The notes under the pieces were generated by a model that was given only the letters and a program-made list of their open reading frames with translations, did no database searches and was not told where the DNA came from. A stretch of DNA of 64,000 nucleotides, from positions 1 to 64,000 of the forward strand of contig WEDG01001540.1 of assembly GCA_017591395.1 (NCBI GenBank), read 5' to 3'. Below, piece after piece: positions 20,638-30,645 of the stretch (the stretch's first letter is position 1; each line of letters opens with the position of its first letter). The position numbers and the translations under genes were made by a program. Source of the stretch: Schistocephalus solidus. Its lineage: Eukaryota; Platyhelminthes; Cestoda; Diphyllobothriidea; Diphyllobothriidae.

Positions 20638-20877
20638 TCGTATATCCCTCAGCAACTCAAATTTAATGAAAGGAATACCGAAGGACATGAAGACCACCCC
20701 TCACCCTTTTTTGATGTTAATGCTTACATGGGAGGTAGTGCTTATGATGATAGTGACGAAAACGGTGAGGATGAGGATAATCATGTTGATTTTGCTGCTG
20801 CCGTTGCTTCAGATTATTATAAGACTACTTCTGATAATGGCGTTCTTAAGTGTAGGAATCACGATACGACATGACCA
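20638..20877 (+). other. Acidic open reading frame, possibly an old exon (unrecognised)
   Basis: A frame open from a TAG near 20,632 to TGA near 20,873 encodes about 78 residues. It includes YIPQQLKFNERNTEGHEDHP, then SAYDDSDENGEDEDNHVDFA and YKTTSDNGVLKCRNHD. The Asp/Glu-rich composition and the use of third-base T resemble coding sequence; the overlapping hydrophobic frame in the same place is its shadow. No splice sites are clear and I do not recognise the family. A LINE-D2 fragment begins about 110 bases downstream. Confidence 0.3.
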
Positions 20878-20984
20878 TTGTTTGTCTCGGCCTGAATGCG
20901 AAGGCTTTTCTGAGGCCTTGTTCCTTACTCTTTGTCTCCCTCCCTCTTTGCAGAACACCAAGTCCAAAGCATAAACTTTCCCAG

Positions 20985-21656
20985 ATGCCCGCTGACATGC
21001 TGACCATAATGAGTGTTTGCAGATTGGTAAGGAACTATTCCGAAAAACCTACGGGGCATTTGTTCGATCTCACTTGAAGTATTCCGTCCAGGCCTGGTGT
21101 CCGTGGTTTAAAATTGATTATCAACAGCTGGAAGAAGTGCAAGCAAAGGCTACGAAGATGGTAAAGAATCTTAGTCATCTACTTTACGAAGCCAGACTGG
21201 CTGAACTTGATTTGTTTCCTCTCAATTACAGGCAACTACGCGGTGACCTCATCCAAACCTTACGGATTGTCAGAGGCCGTAAGTGTGTCCTAGAATTTGC
21301 GAACTTCCTCGAATTGGCTGGGACGGAATGTCTGCGGGGTCCTCCCTTTAAATGGCAGAGGATGTTCGTTCACACGGATGCCTGTCTGAACGCCTTTTCG
21401 CAGAGGGTCGTTGGAGCATGTAACGGACTCCCTGACAAGGTGGTCCTTTCCCAAAATTTTGACAAATTTAAATGAAAACTAGATAATTATTTGCTGAGGA
21501 ACTATTGTACATCTAATGAAGATTGTATCCGTAACGGCAGCTTGCACCTGGCCCACACATATTGATGACATTACATTTAGATTTGCCAGATTTATTGTTG
21601 TTAACGGTTATTATTTTGTCATTTTTTAATGTTAATAGGGAGCTCAAGGGCGAAAG
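20985..21656 (+). mobile_element. LINE-D2, 3' fragment of a D-like LINE
   Basis: The open frame 21,017-21,475 encodes the C-terminal domain: LFRKTYGAFVRSHLKYSVQA, WCPWFKIDYQQLEEVQAKAT, KMVKNLSHLLYEARLAELDL and FPLNYRQLRGDLIQTLRIVR, then FSQRVVGACNGLPDKVVLSQ. A stop follows, then KLDNYLLRNYCTSNED and a 3' UTR to about 21,656. It is 5'-truncated just after the RT thumb. Relative to D1 the blocks are the same but many residues differ, so it may be another subfamily. Confidence 0.85.
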
Positions 21657-21659
21657 CCT

Positions 21660-22385
21660 TATTTCCTCGATTAAGTAACTTTAATTGACTTAAGCTTGAA
21701 GGTGCGGCCGGATCTCATCAAATGAGCCACGATCTGGGAGTTACCGTCATGCCTCCTCACCACTGCTGCATGGTCGGCCATTTGCATGCGGAGTAGTCTC
21801 CCAGTTTCTCCGACGTAGTTGGTTTGACCCCAACGTCCCCAGACCCGGTAAACGACTCCCAACGTTTCATGCTTGTCACTGGGTCTTTCGGCCGCATGAC
21901 CTGGCGCCTGATGATTGCCTCCGCTCTGCATTTGACTTCAACTCTGCGTGGTGAAAGGAGGCGGCTGACGGAGTCCAAGGCGTTCTTCACAAACGGCAGC
22001 GCTCCCCAACATTTGGGACCTGTTGAGGTTTGCTTCTCGTCACGTTTAGGTATGCAGTGGTTAACGAAGTTACGTGAGTATCCATTCGCTCTAAGGAACC
22101 ATCAGATATATTGTATTTTGGCAAATTTTTCTTCTCGTTCATTACAATGCGTCTCGACACGCTGATATAGCGCCCATATGCAAATGTGTTTGTGCACAAT
22201 TGGGTGGTTGCTTTTGAAACTCAGTACTTGTGTTGCATTAGTCACTTTCCTGAATAATTTCGTTTTTGGACAACCAAATTCTTTGAGAGATGAGGACGTC
22301 AAGGAAGGTTAGCTGGTTGTTTCCTTCCTTCTCCATTTTGAATTGTACGTCCGGAAAGATGGCGCTGAGATTTCCTTTGAATTCT
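21660..22385 (-). mobile_element. Penelope-like element 1, GIY-YIG endonuclease fragment
   Basis: On the minus strand it runs from a post-RT region, SSLKEFGCPKTKLFRKVTNA with FKSNHPIVHKHICI, through ALDSVSRLLSPRRVEV and IIRRQVMRPKDPV, to the endonuclease. There GVVYRVWGRWGQTNYVGETG corresponds to the family's VYRI..CxxCxxxYVGETGR, with R and W where Cys is usual and the YVGETGRL core kept. The copy ends with GRTFKLKSIKVT before its natural C-terminus. It lies between LINE-D2 and LINE-B4, and both its ends are broken. Frames change at least twice. Confidence 0.85.
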
Positions 22386-22726
22386 TCCTGAAATAAAGCT
22401 TAGACTTCATCAAATGTTTGTTCTACCTATCCTTAAATATTGCTGTCCCCTTCTTCGGTGTCGTAAATGCCCATGACCGCAGCAAAATCAAAATGTCAGA
22501 GAGTATTTACTCGTAGACTATTTTCCCATGCTGGCTCCCGCGGTTTCTATACTGAGAGATGACATTTGACGAACCTTTGTTTTACTTCTAATTGATCACT
22601 CTTTTTTGCATCAAAATATGCATTACTGTGGAATAATCTTTCACTAGATCTTAGACCATCACCCTAGGTATCAGTATTCAAATTGAAATTGCATAAGCAT
22701 CTTACATCCGAAAGCATACAGGATGT
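22386..22726 (+). mobile_element. LINE-B4, thumb and C-terminal fragment with an internal deletion
   Basis: EIKLRLHQMFVLPILKYCCP at the start matches B3 (EIKLRLYHMFVLPIL). RVFTRRLF-like and FCIKICITVE-type blocks follow in shifted frames, and KLHKHLTSESIQDV ends it at about 22,726. The part equivalent to FLWVRRLEGGLCF is missing. LINE-A2 begins directly afterwards. Confidence 0.65.
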
Positions 22727-24035
22727 GAACACCTGTACCGGTATGCAGTACGAAGTTTTGCATCTACTTATTTCTAGTTTTGTTCCCCGTAAAAAAATAA
22801 TTAATGTCACGGATAAGGTTTATCTCCCTCTATCTTTTCGCCATGGGTTGCGTTAACTCTCTTGTCGATTCAATTTGCAAAACGAAATTTCCATTCTGCC
22901 CTTGATTCAACGTAATTTTGAGCAGGCTAAGAGGCTAGCCGAAGAGAAGCGGCTAGCCGATGAGGTCAAATATGCCGAAAAAAGTTCGTTCAATGCCGCG
23001 AAACGTTTTTCACTCACAATAAGAACCCATAGAAAAACACGGCAACCCGTCCTTCGAGACGCCGTTGAAAATCCTATACTTGACGATAAATTGATGGCTG
23101 ATAGTTTAAACATGTTCTTGTCCAGAACATTTATTGAACCTTCGGCTGCTTCTTTTCCGACCATCCGGGATTGGACCAGTCCCGTCCTCGAAACTATTAC
23201 TTTATCCCTCTTGGACTTAACAACAGCTGCTTGCCATTTTCGTCAATCTCATAGTCCTGGAACAGATGGCATCCCGATCAGTATTAAAAAGGCGAATGTT
23301 AATGATATTTTCCCACCCCTTCTGTGTAAGATATTTTTATTTTATTTATTTATTGCCAGTTTACAGGCAAGGTCAAAAATATATATATACAGTAGAGGGT
23401 CAAGCTGACAGTGAAAAAAACTCCTGATCGTTGTTTCATGTGTTTTCAGGAGAAAAAACTATCTATCTCTGGAAAGTGAAACCTTTCTCAGTGTACGGAA
23501 GGGATCGTACATTCTACCTATCCCCAAACACGGCTAATCTGCGTCATTTGACGACTTCTGGCCAATCAGCTTCAAAATTCTTGGAGACCTTGATCAAAGA
23601 TAAGCTGATGTATCACTTAACTTAGAATAACCTACTGAGTGCGACCCAGCATTGATTTCTCAAAACAAGGTCTTGTGATACTTGTCCGCTCTCTTTCATT
23701 AATCACGTCCTACAATCAAGGGACAATTGTTTTGCACTTTAAATAGTCTATTTTGATTTCACTAATCTTTTGATCATGTTGACCATGCCCTTCTTCTCCT
23801 GAAACTCTCCTCTTTCGGTAAATTTGGTAAACTTCTGAATTTGATATTTTCTTACCTGAGTTCTCACACAAAAAATGTTAAGATCGCCAAAGTTTTCTCC
23901 AACTCGGCACGTGTGAGGAGTGGAGTTATTCGGGTTAATGTGCTTGGCCCGCTCTTCTGTTGTCTTTTTGTCAATGATGTACCAGGTTTATTTCGGAATG
24001 GTAGGCCCTTTAGATATGCTGACGATTTAGAATTT
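22727..24035 (+). pseudogene. LINE-A2, linker to RT motif C
   Basis: The open frame 22,875-23,408 carries EQAKRLAEEKRLADEVKYAE, then LDDKLMADSLNMFLSRTFIE and PGTDGIPISIKKANVNDIFP. An antisense LINE-A tail (A5) interrupts at 23,334-23,459. RT resumes with KFLETLIKDKLMYHLT, then motif A as VYFDFTNLL (Asp kept), motif B as SGVIRVNVLGPLFCCLFVND, and motif C RYADDLEF (both Asp kept). It is split by LINE-B3 at 24,036 and about 56 bases more follow at 29,257-29,312. Of the LINE-A copies here it is the only one with both catalytic motifs unchanged. Confidence 0.82.
23334..23459 (-). mobile_element. LINE-A5, 125-bp 3' end inserted antisense in LINE-A2
   Basis: On the minus strand it reads: hairpin CTCCTGA to TCAGGAG (23,452-23,421), seven T, the block CACTGTCAGCTTGACCCTC, and the AATAAATAAATAAA tail towards 23,335. 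It is the shortest complete 3' end of LINE-A in the window. LINE-A2 sequence flanks both sides (CTTCTGTGTAAGAT on the left, CTCTGGAAAGTGAAACC on the right). Confidence 0.8.
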
Positions 24036-24619
24036 AGAACTTATATTTGGTAAGCACCGGCAAGGCACTGTCTAAGCAAACATTAGTAACGAAAAAAGTT
24101 ATGACAATGTGTGCAGATAAAATGAACAAATACATAACTTTTCCTGTTATGTCAACAGAAAGCGATGTTTTAAAATTAATGGTGAACTAGAAAAATAGGC
24201 AGTGAAAAAAACTCATACCTTAAAAATGGAGGCAGAGTTCAATAGGCCTTCATTTTTGAATAGAAGGTAGGAGAAAAAACTGCTTAGGAAAAAATGGTCA
24301 GGTGGTAGCGTAGGGTAATACTGCAGAAGCATTTAAAAATGAGATAATAAAACGTTGAGGTGATTCGTTCTTGATCACTTAGGCGTATGAAACAAAATCT
24401 CACGAAAATGCGTCAATGAACTTAAGTGCTCAGCATCTTAGGATCCAGAATTGAATCCTGATGATGGTTAGTATCCAAAGAAACGGTTGCATTTAAACTG
24501 TGGACCACCGAATGTGTACGTCCGAATGACGTTATCATTTGGATGACTGGTGATATAAGGAGACATCAAAGTTCATGGGCGACTCGAGGTAGCGAAAATA
24601 TATTTTCAAAAAGATCACT

Positions 24620-25387
24620 TAAATACCCAATGGTCCTTTCTACGAGTCATGGGAAAAGCTACTGAGAAAAGATGAGGAAAATAAAAGGTTAATAGAATCA
24701 GTGTTAAGATAAATGTGCAGTCATCGCTTGAATGCAGATAGACTTGTTAACGACCTAATTTCAATTGGCAAGTTATTCCAACGAAAACTATACATAGAAG
24801 CAAAGAAGAGAGAGCGTTTACACGTGGAGGATGCAGGGGGAGGTATAATTAGTGCAGAATTTCTAAGGTTATAAGGACGACAAACGGGGGTAATGACAGA
24901 AAGCTTGAGGAGAGTTTAACTATTATTTAGTCGGACAAGGAGACAAAAGCCTGCTTCAAGTCACCTGACCCAAAGAAATTTTAGCTTCATTAGCTGGCAT
25001 CTTATTGAGTAGGAAGTAGTTAAAAGAGTCGGATATAGGAGTTTTTGTGAAATGTCTTTAGACATTTTCAATTTTTGAACGTTTAGATTCGTTCATTAAA
25101 CCAGAAAAAGGACAGCAAAATTAAAGAATAGGAAGTACAAACATATGATAAAGTCTTAATTTAATTTCAGGAAGGTAGAAATTATAAAAAATAAAGCCGC
25201 AAATCTGAGCAGCCTTGGTTGTTATTCTATCGGCATGAGGCGAAAGATCTAATTTATTGGTGTAGCTTAAGCCCAAGTCCTTGATGGAGGAACATTCAAT
25301 CATAGGGCAACCTTCAAAGATAAGAGGTTGCGGCAGCCTTACAGGCCCAAAACTCATGTAGCGACACGTAGTAGGTGAGAACTCCAT
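24620..25387 (-). pseudogene. LINE-B3 thumb and C-terminal domain
   Basis: The frame 25,387-25,121 encodes MEFSPTTCRYMSFGPVRLPQ, DLGLSYTNKLDLSPHADRIT and CGFIFYNFYLPEIKLRLYHM. Further minus-strand frames give MKLKFLWVR-stop-LEAGFCLLVRL and FASMYSFRWNNLPIEIRSLT, and the ending KGPLGI then stop near 24,625. The block order equals that of B1 and B2. Confidence 0.82.
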
Positions 25388-26793
25388 TAGCCATGTGGAG
25401 CTCCAGGCTGAAAGAGTGTCTAAGTCTCAATGATTTTTTTTCTAGGCACCGTTCGGTCGTAGATTTAGAGAAGGAATACACGCAGTTGAGGTCATCAGCA
25501 TAAATAAAAGATTGAGAATGTTTAATTATCGATGAAATATCATTAATATACATTAAGAACAACAAAGGACCTAATACGGTACCTTTGAAGGACACTTACA
25601 ATCGGGGTAGCACTTGAGTATGAGGAACCTACTAAAACGTTTTGTTTTCGATCATTTAGGTATGATCTAATAAATTCAGTAAGGGGACTACGAAATCCTA
25701 TAGCTTCTAGTTAAACTAGAAGTCGTTTATGGGGCACTTACTCGAATGCCTTACTAAGATCAAAATAGATAACACCTACGGGTAGATGATCATTACGAAG
25801 AGAAGTTAGTAGATTTAGAAAAGACATGTGGCAGGTTTCACAAGAGCGGTCCGGTAAGAAGCCGTGTTGGGAAAAGTTGATAATTTGATTGCTTATGCAA
25901 AAATCCGTGATTTGTTTTGCAATTAGTTTTTCGAAGAGTTTAGTAAGAGAGGGCGTTTGATGATTACCGCAATAGTTATGAATGTCCGAGCGGGAACCAG
26001 ATTTAAAAACTGGTATTATAATAGAAGTTTTCCAATAATCGGGGAAGAAACCATTTTCGAGAAATACTGAGAATAACTTGCTTAGTAAAGGTGGAAAATC
26101 CCTTAACTGTTTAATAAGTGAGTTTGGAATGTTATCAGTCCCAACCGAATGGTAATTTTTTAGATGAGCTCTTTCCTTTTGAATACATGAAGGCGATAAA
26201 TTAATGGTTGTTAGAAGCGAATTTGAAAACAGAGGAATTGTTGGAGTGGGGATAGTTTCAGTGGTAAAGTGGTTGGAAAAAAACGCATTTAACAACTCGT
26301 CTTTGCCCAAATCGTCTGTAAAAAATTTTTTGTTACAGTCGAGTAAGTGCGGAGGTACATTCAGACGCTTAGCCGATGACCGAACGTGGAAGATTTGAGC
26401 AACAAATTTTGATGAATTGGCATCACTTAGTGCCCGAGACTCCCTACGCTTATCTCTCGCGAGCCTTATTTTCGATGCTAATTCAAATATTTGTGCAATC
26501 CTTAAATAAACTGACAAAGAGCTTTCTGATGAATCTTTAAGTTGTTTTCGTAATTTTTTAAGTCTGTTCTGGAGAAAATGCGGAACAGTAGAAGAAGCTG
26601 TATTTGAATTAAAAATCTTAAACGGGATAAAAGCCTGGATTTTTTCTGTGAGGATCTGCAATAGCTCACGGAAAAGGTTTGGATCATTAATTGAGAATAT
26701 GCTATGCCAATCTAGAGTGCTTAGGAAATTATTTATTATTTCATGGTTTGTGTTAGCTAAGTCGAGGTTATTGCATTTAACCTCAGGCTTCAT
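25310..26793 (-). pseudogene. LINE-B3 linker and reverse transcriptase
   Basis: The 351-codon frame (26,793-25,738) holds the basic linker (FLQNRLKKLRKQLKDSSES) and the RT entry: GTDNIPNSLIKQLRDFPPLL, WKTSIIIPVFKSGSRSDIHN, then LTKLFEKLIAKQITDF, QHGFLPDRSCETCHMSFLNL and VGVIYFDLSKAFE, motif A. A TAA cuts it right after motif A. After frame changes, GTVLGPLLFLMYINDI (motif B) and FIYADDLNCVYSF (motif C, both Asp kept) appear in 25,595-25,314. The catalytic set is complete but split in three. Confidence 0.88.
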
Positions 26794-27480
26794 AAGAAGG
26801 GGGGACCGGAAAACAGCAGTGAATTATTGCGTGAGCACTTGTGAAAAGATCATGATGAAAATTCACAAAGAGAGGGTGGACATCATTTGTAAAAATTAAA
26901 TCTAAAATGTTGTCATTTCTAGTAACTGATCTGACTAGTTGGGACATGTTTGAAAAGTTAATAGTATCGACCAGTTTCTGATGTTTAGGCGGAGAGGAAT
27001 TTGCCTGCCAGTCAATGTCTGGCAGATTGAAATCGCCTACGATTATTTTTACATCAAATTGAGTGTCTGCAACTTTTTCAAATAGTTCACAGAGCTCGCT
27101 TTCATTGCCAGAATAACACGGTGGATTATAGGCACAGCCGATTACCACTTTTTATTGTGCGGCAGGATGACTGAAGCAAAGCATACATTTCCAGAATAGG
27201 ACGAAATGCTCAGCTGAAAAGCAAAATGGACAAAGGATGACTTAATATAAAGGAGGCAACCATTACCACGTTTTTCAGTGCGGTCTTCTCGGTATAAATT
27301 GAAATTATCTATAGCAAGCGTCGAGTCAGAAATAAGAGAGTGAGCCCAGGATTCAGTGATGCACAGCACATCTGGATCAAGCTCAAAGGCTACTGTTCTT
27401 AGCTCAGCCATCTTATTTACAACTGATCTCGCATTGAGTGAAACAAAGCTGAGCGTATTCCTGAGCTGCAGGTTACGCTC
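26783..27480 (-). pseudogene. LINE-B3 endonuclease
   Basis: The start is LSFVSLNARSVVNKMAELRT (the N of LNARS being catalytic), then DPDVLCITESWAHSLISDST (metal-binding Glu in TESW), RGNGCLLYIKSS, VIGCAYNPPC, KIIVGDFNLPDIDWQ (Asp and Asn core) and NDNILDLIFTND. SAHAIIHCCF stands where SDH is expected, so the terminal Asp-His pair is altered (SAH). A stop at 27,142-27,144 splits the domain between frames 27,690-27,142 and 27,148-26,783. Otherwise it is the most complete endonuclease of the window. Confidence 0.88.
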
Positions 27481-27799
27481 ATCAGTATTTATAAAAAAGG
27501 ATAATTTGGCGGCGGAGAAGAAAACTAGAAAGAAGAAACGAAAGGGGGAAACAAAATTGTTCTGGTCTACAATTTGTCGAAATGTTACTGCTAAGAGAAC
27601 TAAGATTATTGTAGAACGGCATATTTGGATGAAAACCTTGGAAGGGAAGGCTATATTGTGGCGTTTGAAAGATAGGGGGTGGCATAGCAATGAGATTTTG
27701 AGGAAGTTAGCATAAATTGGCGGAAAACGTGCATTTGAACAAAGAATAAATGAGTTCGAAAAACTGGTAACATAATTAGAAGCGTTAATTATTTGGGGA

Positions 27800-28638
27800 T
27801 TTAGGACACTTTTGGGTTGGGAAAGATGCTAACGTTAGCGTTCGCAGCTGTTGTAGATGCTGAGGGGTTAGCAGGTTTCCCATCGGTAATGACATTACTG
27901 AATCTAATGTCTGGATTAGCCAATGATTAAGATTTACTAGGAGTTTTCTTAGGTTTAGTAGATTTGGCAGCTATAGCAGGCATGGTTTGCTTGGGATGAG
28001 AAAGAAGTGGCGTTGACACAATTTCACTCAAACCAGGAAAAAGGTTAACGGGTGAAGATTCAGATGGAATCGAAATTCCTGTCGATCTGGAGGGCCGTGG
28101 GCTTGCATTAGCTACAGGACAAACCTCTGAGATAACTTTTGATATTGAAGGTGTAGACCAAGGCTTCTTGTTTGCTTATGAGGGTGAAACCCGACGTTCC
28201 ATTTGGGTTTTATCCCTACAGATAAACAACTTTTTTTCAAATATTGAGCTGAGTGCTCATGCTTAGAGGAAATAAGGTCAACTTCAATTGCTGAAAAAAG
28301 TTTGACCAGAATTGGCGGGTTTTTTCTACGGGAAGACAACCTTTTAGCTTCAGTGACTTTAAAGTTAAAGCCGCATGAGTAAAGGAAATGAAATGCAACG
28401 TCCAGGGGGATTTTACTCTTGGGGAAGTTTTTTAAAAGAAAATTGGAACTCTTCGCTTATGTCGATCAATTGACTCAGTACTGACCATGTTTATAAAAGG
28501 CTCTGGTTTCACGCATTGTTGAGAAGTGAGTGAAGACAACTTTCCCTCAAAAATGGTACCAAGGGTCGTGAAGAGAGAACCATATTTAGACATAAAGGTA
28601 TTAAAGTTTTCCAGGGCATCACGGTCTAATTTCTTCAT
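27800..28638 (-). pseudogene. LINE-B3 ORF1-like region
   Basis: The first frame (28,638-28,432) starts MKKLDRDALENFNTFMSKYG and ends in a Lys/Arg-rich tail. The second (28,339-28,112) contains a Cys and Lys-rich part ending PKWNVGFHPHK. A third frame downstream has the Pro/Ser-rich RSTGISIPSESSPVNLFPGL. In CR1-like LINEs ORF1 is an RNA-binding chaperone upstream of ORF2. Assignment rests on position and composition; no diagnostic domain can be seen. Confidence 0.5.
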
Positions 28639-29256
28639 GTTTAAGGTGGGTTGCTCTAGTGGAAGTTATACGCGAAGATGATGTTTGCGTCTAAGCACTG
28701 ACTGGGGTTTCATATTGATTTTAAAATATAAGTATTTTTCAAATTGATAATACGAAAGGAAAATTGTCACTAGTGACGTTTTGCAGAATAAAAGATGTTA
28801 TATTTGAAATGTGTGTTTTAAGCAAGGCACTGTAAGCAAATAGCTGCTAGGTAACGAGTTTAAACTGAAAATAGAATTAGCAAAGAGGCTATGCGGGATG
28901 AAAAAATATATCAACTGGTATACCAGTTACTGCAAATTATTCTTCGCTGGAAATAAGGTGAACTTACAAAATTTCAACTTTATTTCTAGAATTAACCTTT
29001 AGATTCCGTCCTTTTGACGTAAATGTGCGAGAACTTTAATGAGGCTATGTAGGGTGAAGAAGTTTAAAAACTGTATATTTCTCCCTTTTGCAATTGCAAT
29101 AACTGCAAGTGTGTGCAGCTGATAATGAGGTAGAAATACAATAAATTGTCAATAATTAAGCTAATATTTTCTACAGGAAACGAAGAAATCGGCTTAAAAT
29201 TCGAGAATTCACTTATTATCAAATTTGAACCAACCGCTTTTTACCTTGACCTTTTT

Positions 29257-29312
29257 AAAATTTGCCTATCGATACAAGCCGGCAGATTGCGACACCGTAC
29301 TTGAACTGCTTC
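29257..29312 (+). pseudogene. LINE-A2 remainder after LINE-B3
   Basis: TTGCCTATCGATACAAGCCG and CAGATTGCGACACCGTACTTG match the LINE-A sequence that directly follows motif C (A4 at 13,908-13,950). They therefore continue LINE-A2, which was left at 24,035. The match fades at about 29,312. Confidence 0.8.
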
Positions 29313-29755
29313 TCATGAACTGTCATCACCACGGCCTCTTAAAATCATTCTTGAAAATGAAGTGCAGCACTCACGCTTATAGAACGGAGAATGGCTCTTC
29401 GTAACTCATATAGAGATGCGTTTGTTCAGCTGGATTATGAACCGGCGGAAAGACACAAAATGAGGGAGTTGAGGACATAACTCAATAAGAGGACTGAAAG
29501 ATGGCACAGAGCTTCCAATACGGGACAAGAAAATCAAAATAATGAAGAGTTCCTTCCTGTGATTGACTCCTTATATCATCAGAGCTGGCCCTTGCCGAGA
29601 AGACGGACAATACAGGTCATGTTCACAAATTTCCAGAGCCTTTTCAATAAAATGAGTGAGCTCCAAACATTTGTTGATGAAGAAACATTTTTCGGTCAGT
29701 CCCTCCACTTCCCCTTTCTACTTCCTTTCCCAGGGCCGATTTATTAAATTTCCAG
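29313..29755 (+). pseudogene. LINE fragment: ORF1 end to endonuclease start
   Basis: The reading frame shows MALRNSYRDAFVQLDYEPAE, a stop, then RTIQVMFTNFQSLFNKMSEL and QTFVDEETFF. The latter is the N-terminal strand of a LINE endonuclease (TN-x-RSL-x-NK-x-x-EL), with Phe-Gln instead of the usual Arg or Ala before SL. It ends without the rest of the domain. I cannot tell whether it belongs to LINE-D. Confidence 0.55.
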
Positions 29756-30306
29756 TGTCTTTAGACCACCTGTAATGTCTGGAACCACGTTAAAAGCTTT
29801 TATACCGTCTAACCTGTCAAAAGGTCTTAGATCGACAGGCTCACCACTTGAACGCCGTTCTCCCGGCCTCTCCGTAAAATTTTCCGAGCCACTCCGCTTA
29901 AATAGCGTACATCAAATAAAAAATCCAATGTCATCTCAATTTTAAGACAACTGATAAAACCCTCCACAAACTAGGTCGTCCCATACCCCACAGGTCATCT
30001 TTTACCCCAATTATATCACCTAAGGCAGGTCAACCAAAGGACGTAAATCCAACCCAAACCGAAAAGTAAGGTAGCTCAGTTCTAACTCATCGCATGCTGC
30101 CTTCTCAAAAACTAACCAAGCCTCTCCAACAGGTAAATAAACATAACCATGTTAATCGATATACAAGACCCGACTTCCCAGCACTTAATTCTAAAAGCTT
30201 CTTGCCCTCTCCCCAGCATCTATATTCCATCGAAGTTCCGCCATTCCGTTTTAACTACCAATAGGCATATCCCGGTGGTAACTTTATGGCTGTTCGATAA
30301 CGAAAA
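29756..30306 (+). other. Pro/Ser-rich stretch resembling LINE-B ORF1
   Basis: One frame contains LRSTGSPLERRSPGLSVKFS, comparable to RSTGISIPSESSPVNLFPGL in LINE-B3 ORF1. Another has a Lys/Pro-rich run around 29,960-30,240. Frames change several times. The likeness is suggestive only; no domain is visible. The block borders the 170-bp flank of LINE-A3 at 30,307. Confidence 0.35.
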
Positions 30307-30475
30307 GTTAAATTCCTACACCTTTTACATATCCCTCTCAGTCTTTTGTAACTGAAGTTCCTTTTACCAATAGTTCTGGCGCAGTTGGCAGTTGCCATCC
30401 AAACTTAAATAAGTTCCAACTTAATTACCCAACTCCGAATTGTTTTAATAATCCTAGTTTGAATACTCAAAGGAC
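30307..30475 (-). repeat. 170-bp flank of LINE-A3, inverted copy of 17,566-17,735
   Basis: Read on the minus strand it follows the A3 tail and matches the A1 flank up to GGAATTTAAC. It contains TTCGGAGTTGGGTAATTAAG and GGATGGCAACTGCCAACTGC. After it, A3's locus continues with unrelated sequence, while A1's has a second LINE-A tail. Confidence 0.8.
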
Positions 30476-30553
30476 AATTTATTTATTTATTGTCAGTTTG
30501 CAGGCAAGATCTAAACGATATACAGAAGGGGGTCGAGCTGACAGTGAAAAAAA

Positions 30554-30595
30554 CTCCTGATCATTCTTTCAACTGTTTTCAGGAGAAAAACCTGC
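30554..30595 (-). other. LINE-A3 3' hairpin
   Basis: On the minus strand CTCCTGA (30,595-30,589) and TCAGGAG (30,560-30,554) form the 7-bp stem seen at A1, A4 and A5. The element-specific block and AATA tail follow. Confidence 0.6.
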
Positions 30596-30645
30596 AGCTT
30601 GTTGAGGAATTAAAGTTCAGGACAGGGAAGCGTTGACACACGTGC

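Larger units (their letters stand above)
24036..29256 (-). mobile_element. LINE-B3, near full-length, inserted antisense in LINE-A2
   Basis: About 5.2 kb read on the minus strand: a 5' UTR (29,256-28,640), ORF1 (28,638-about 27,800), endonuclease (about 27,470-26,790), linker and RT (26,793-25,310), C-terminal domain (25,310-24,620) and a 3' UTR (to 24,036) ending CAAATATAAGTTCT. LINE-A2 lies on both sides: AGAATTT at 24,029-24,035 and AAAATTT at 29,257-29,263 may be a 7-bp target duplication with one change. It is the best-preserved element here, yet stops and frameshifts occur in all parts. Its 3' UTR is almost identical to that of B1. Confidence 0.88.

Noticed and set aside
20498..20974. 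Open frame with long hydrophobic stretches, looking like a membrane protein
   Set aside because: The hydrophobic run is the shifted reading of an Asp/Glu/GAT-rich frame over the same bases; that composition produces artificial Ile/Met/Leu runs.
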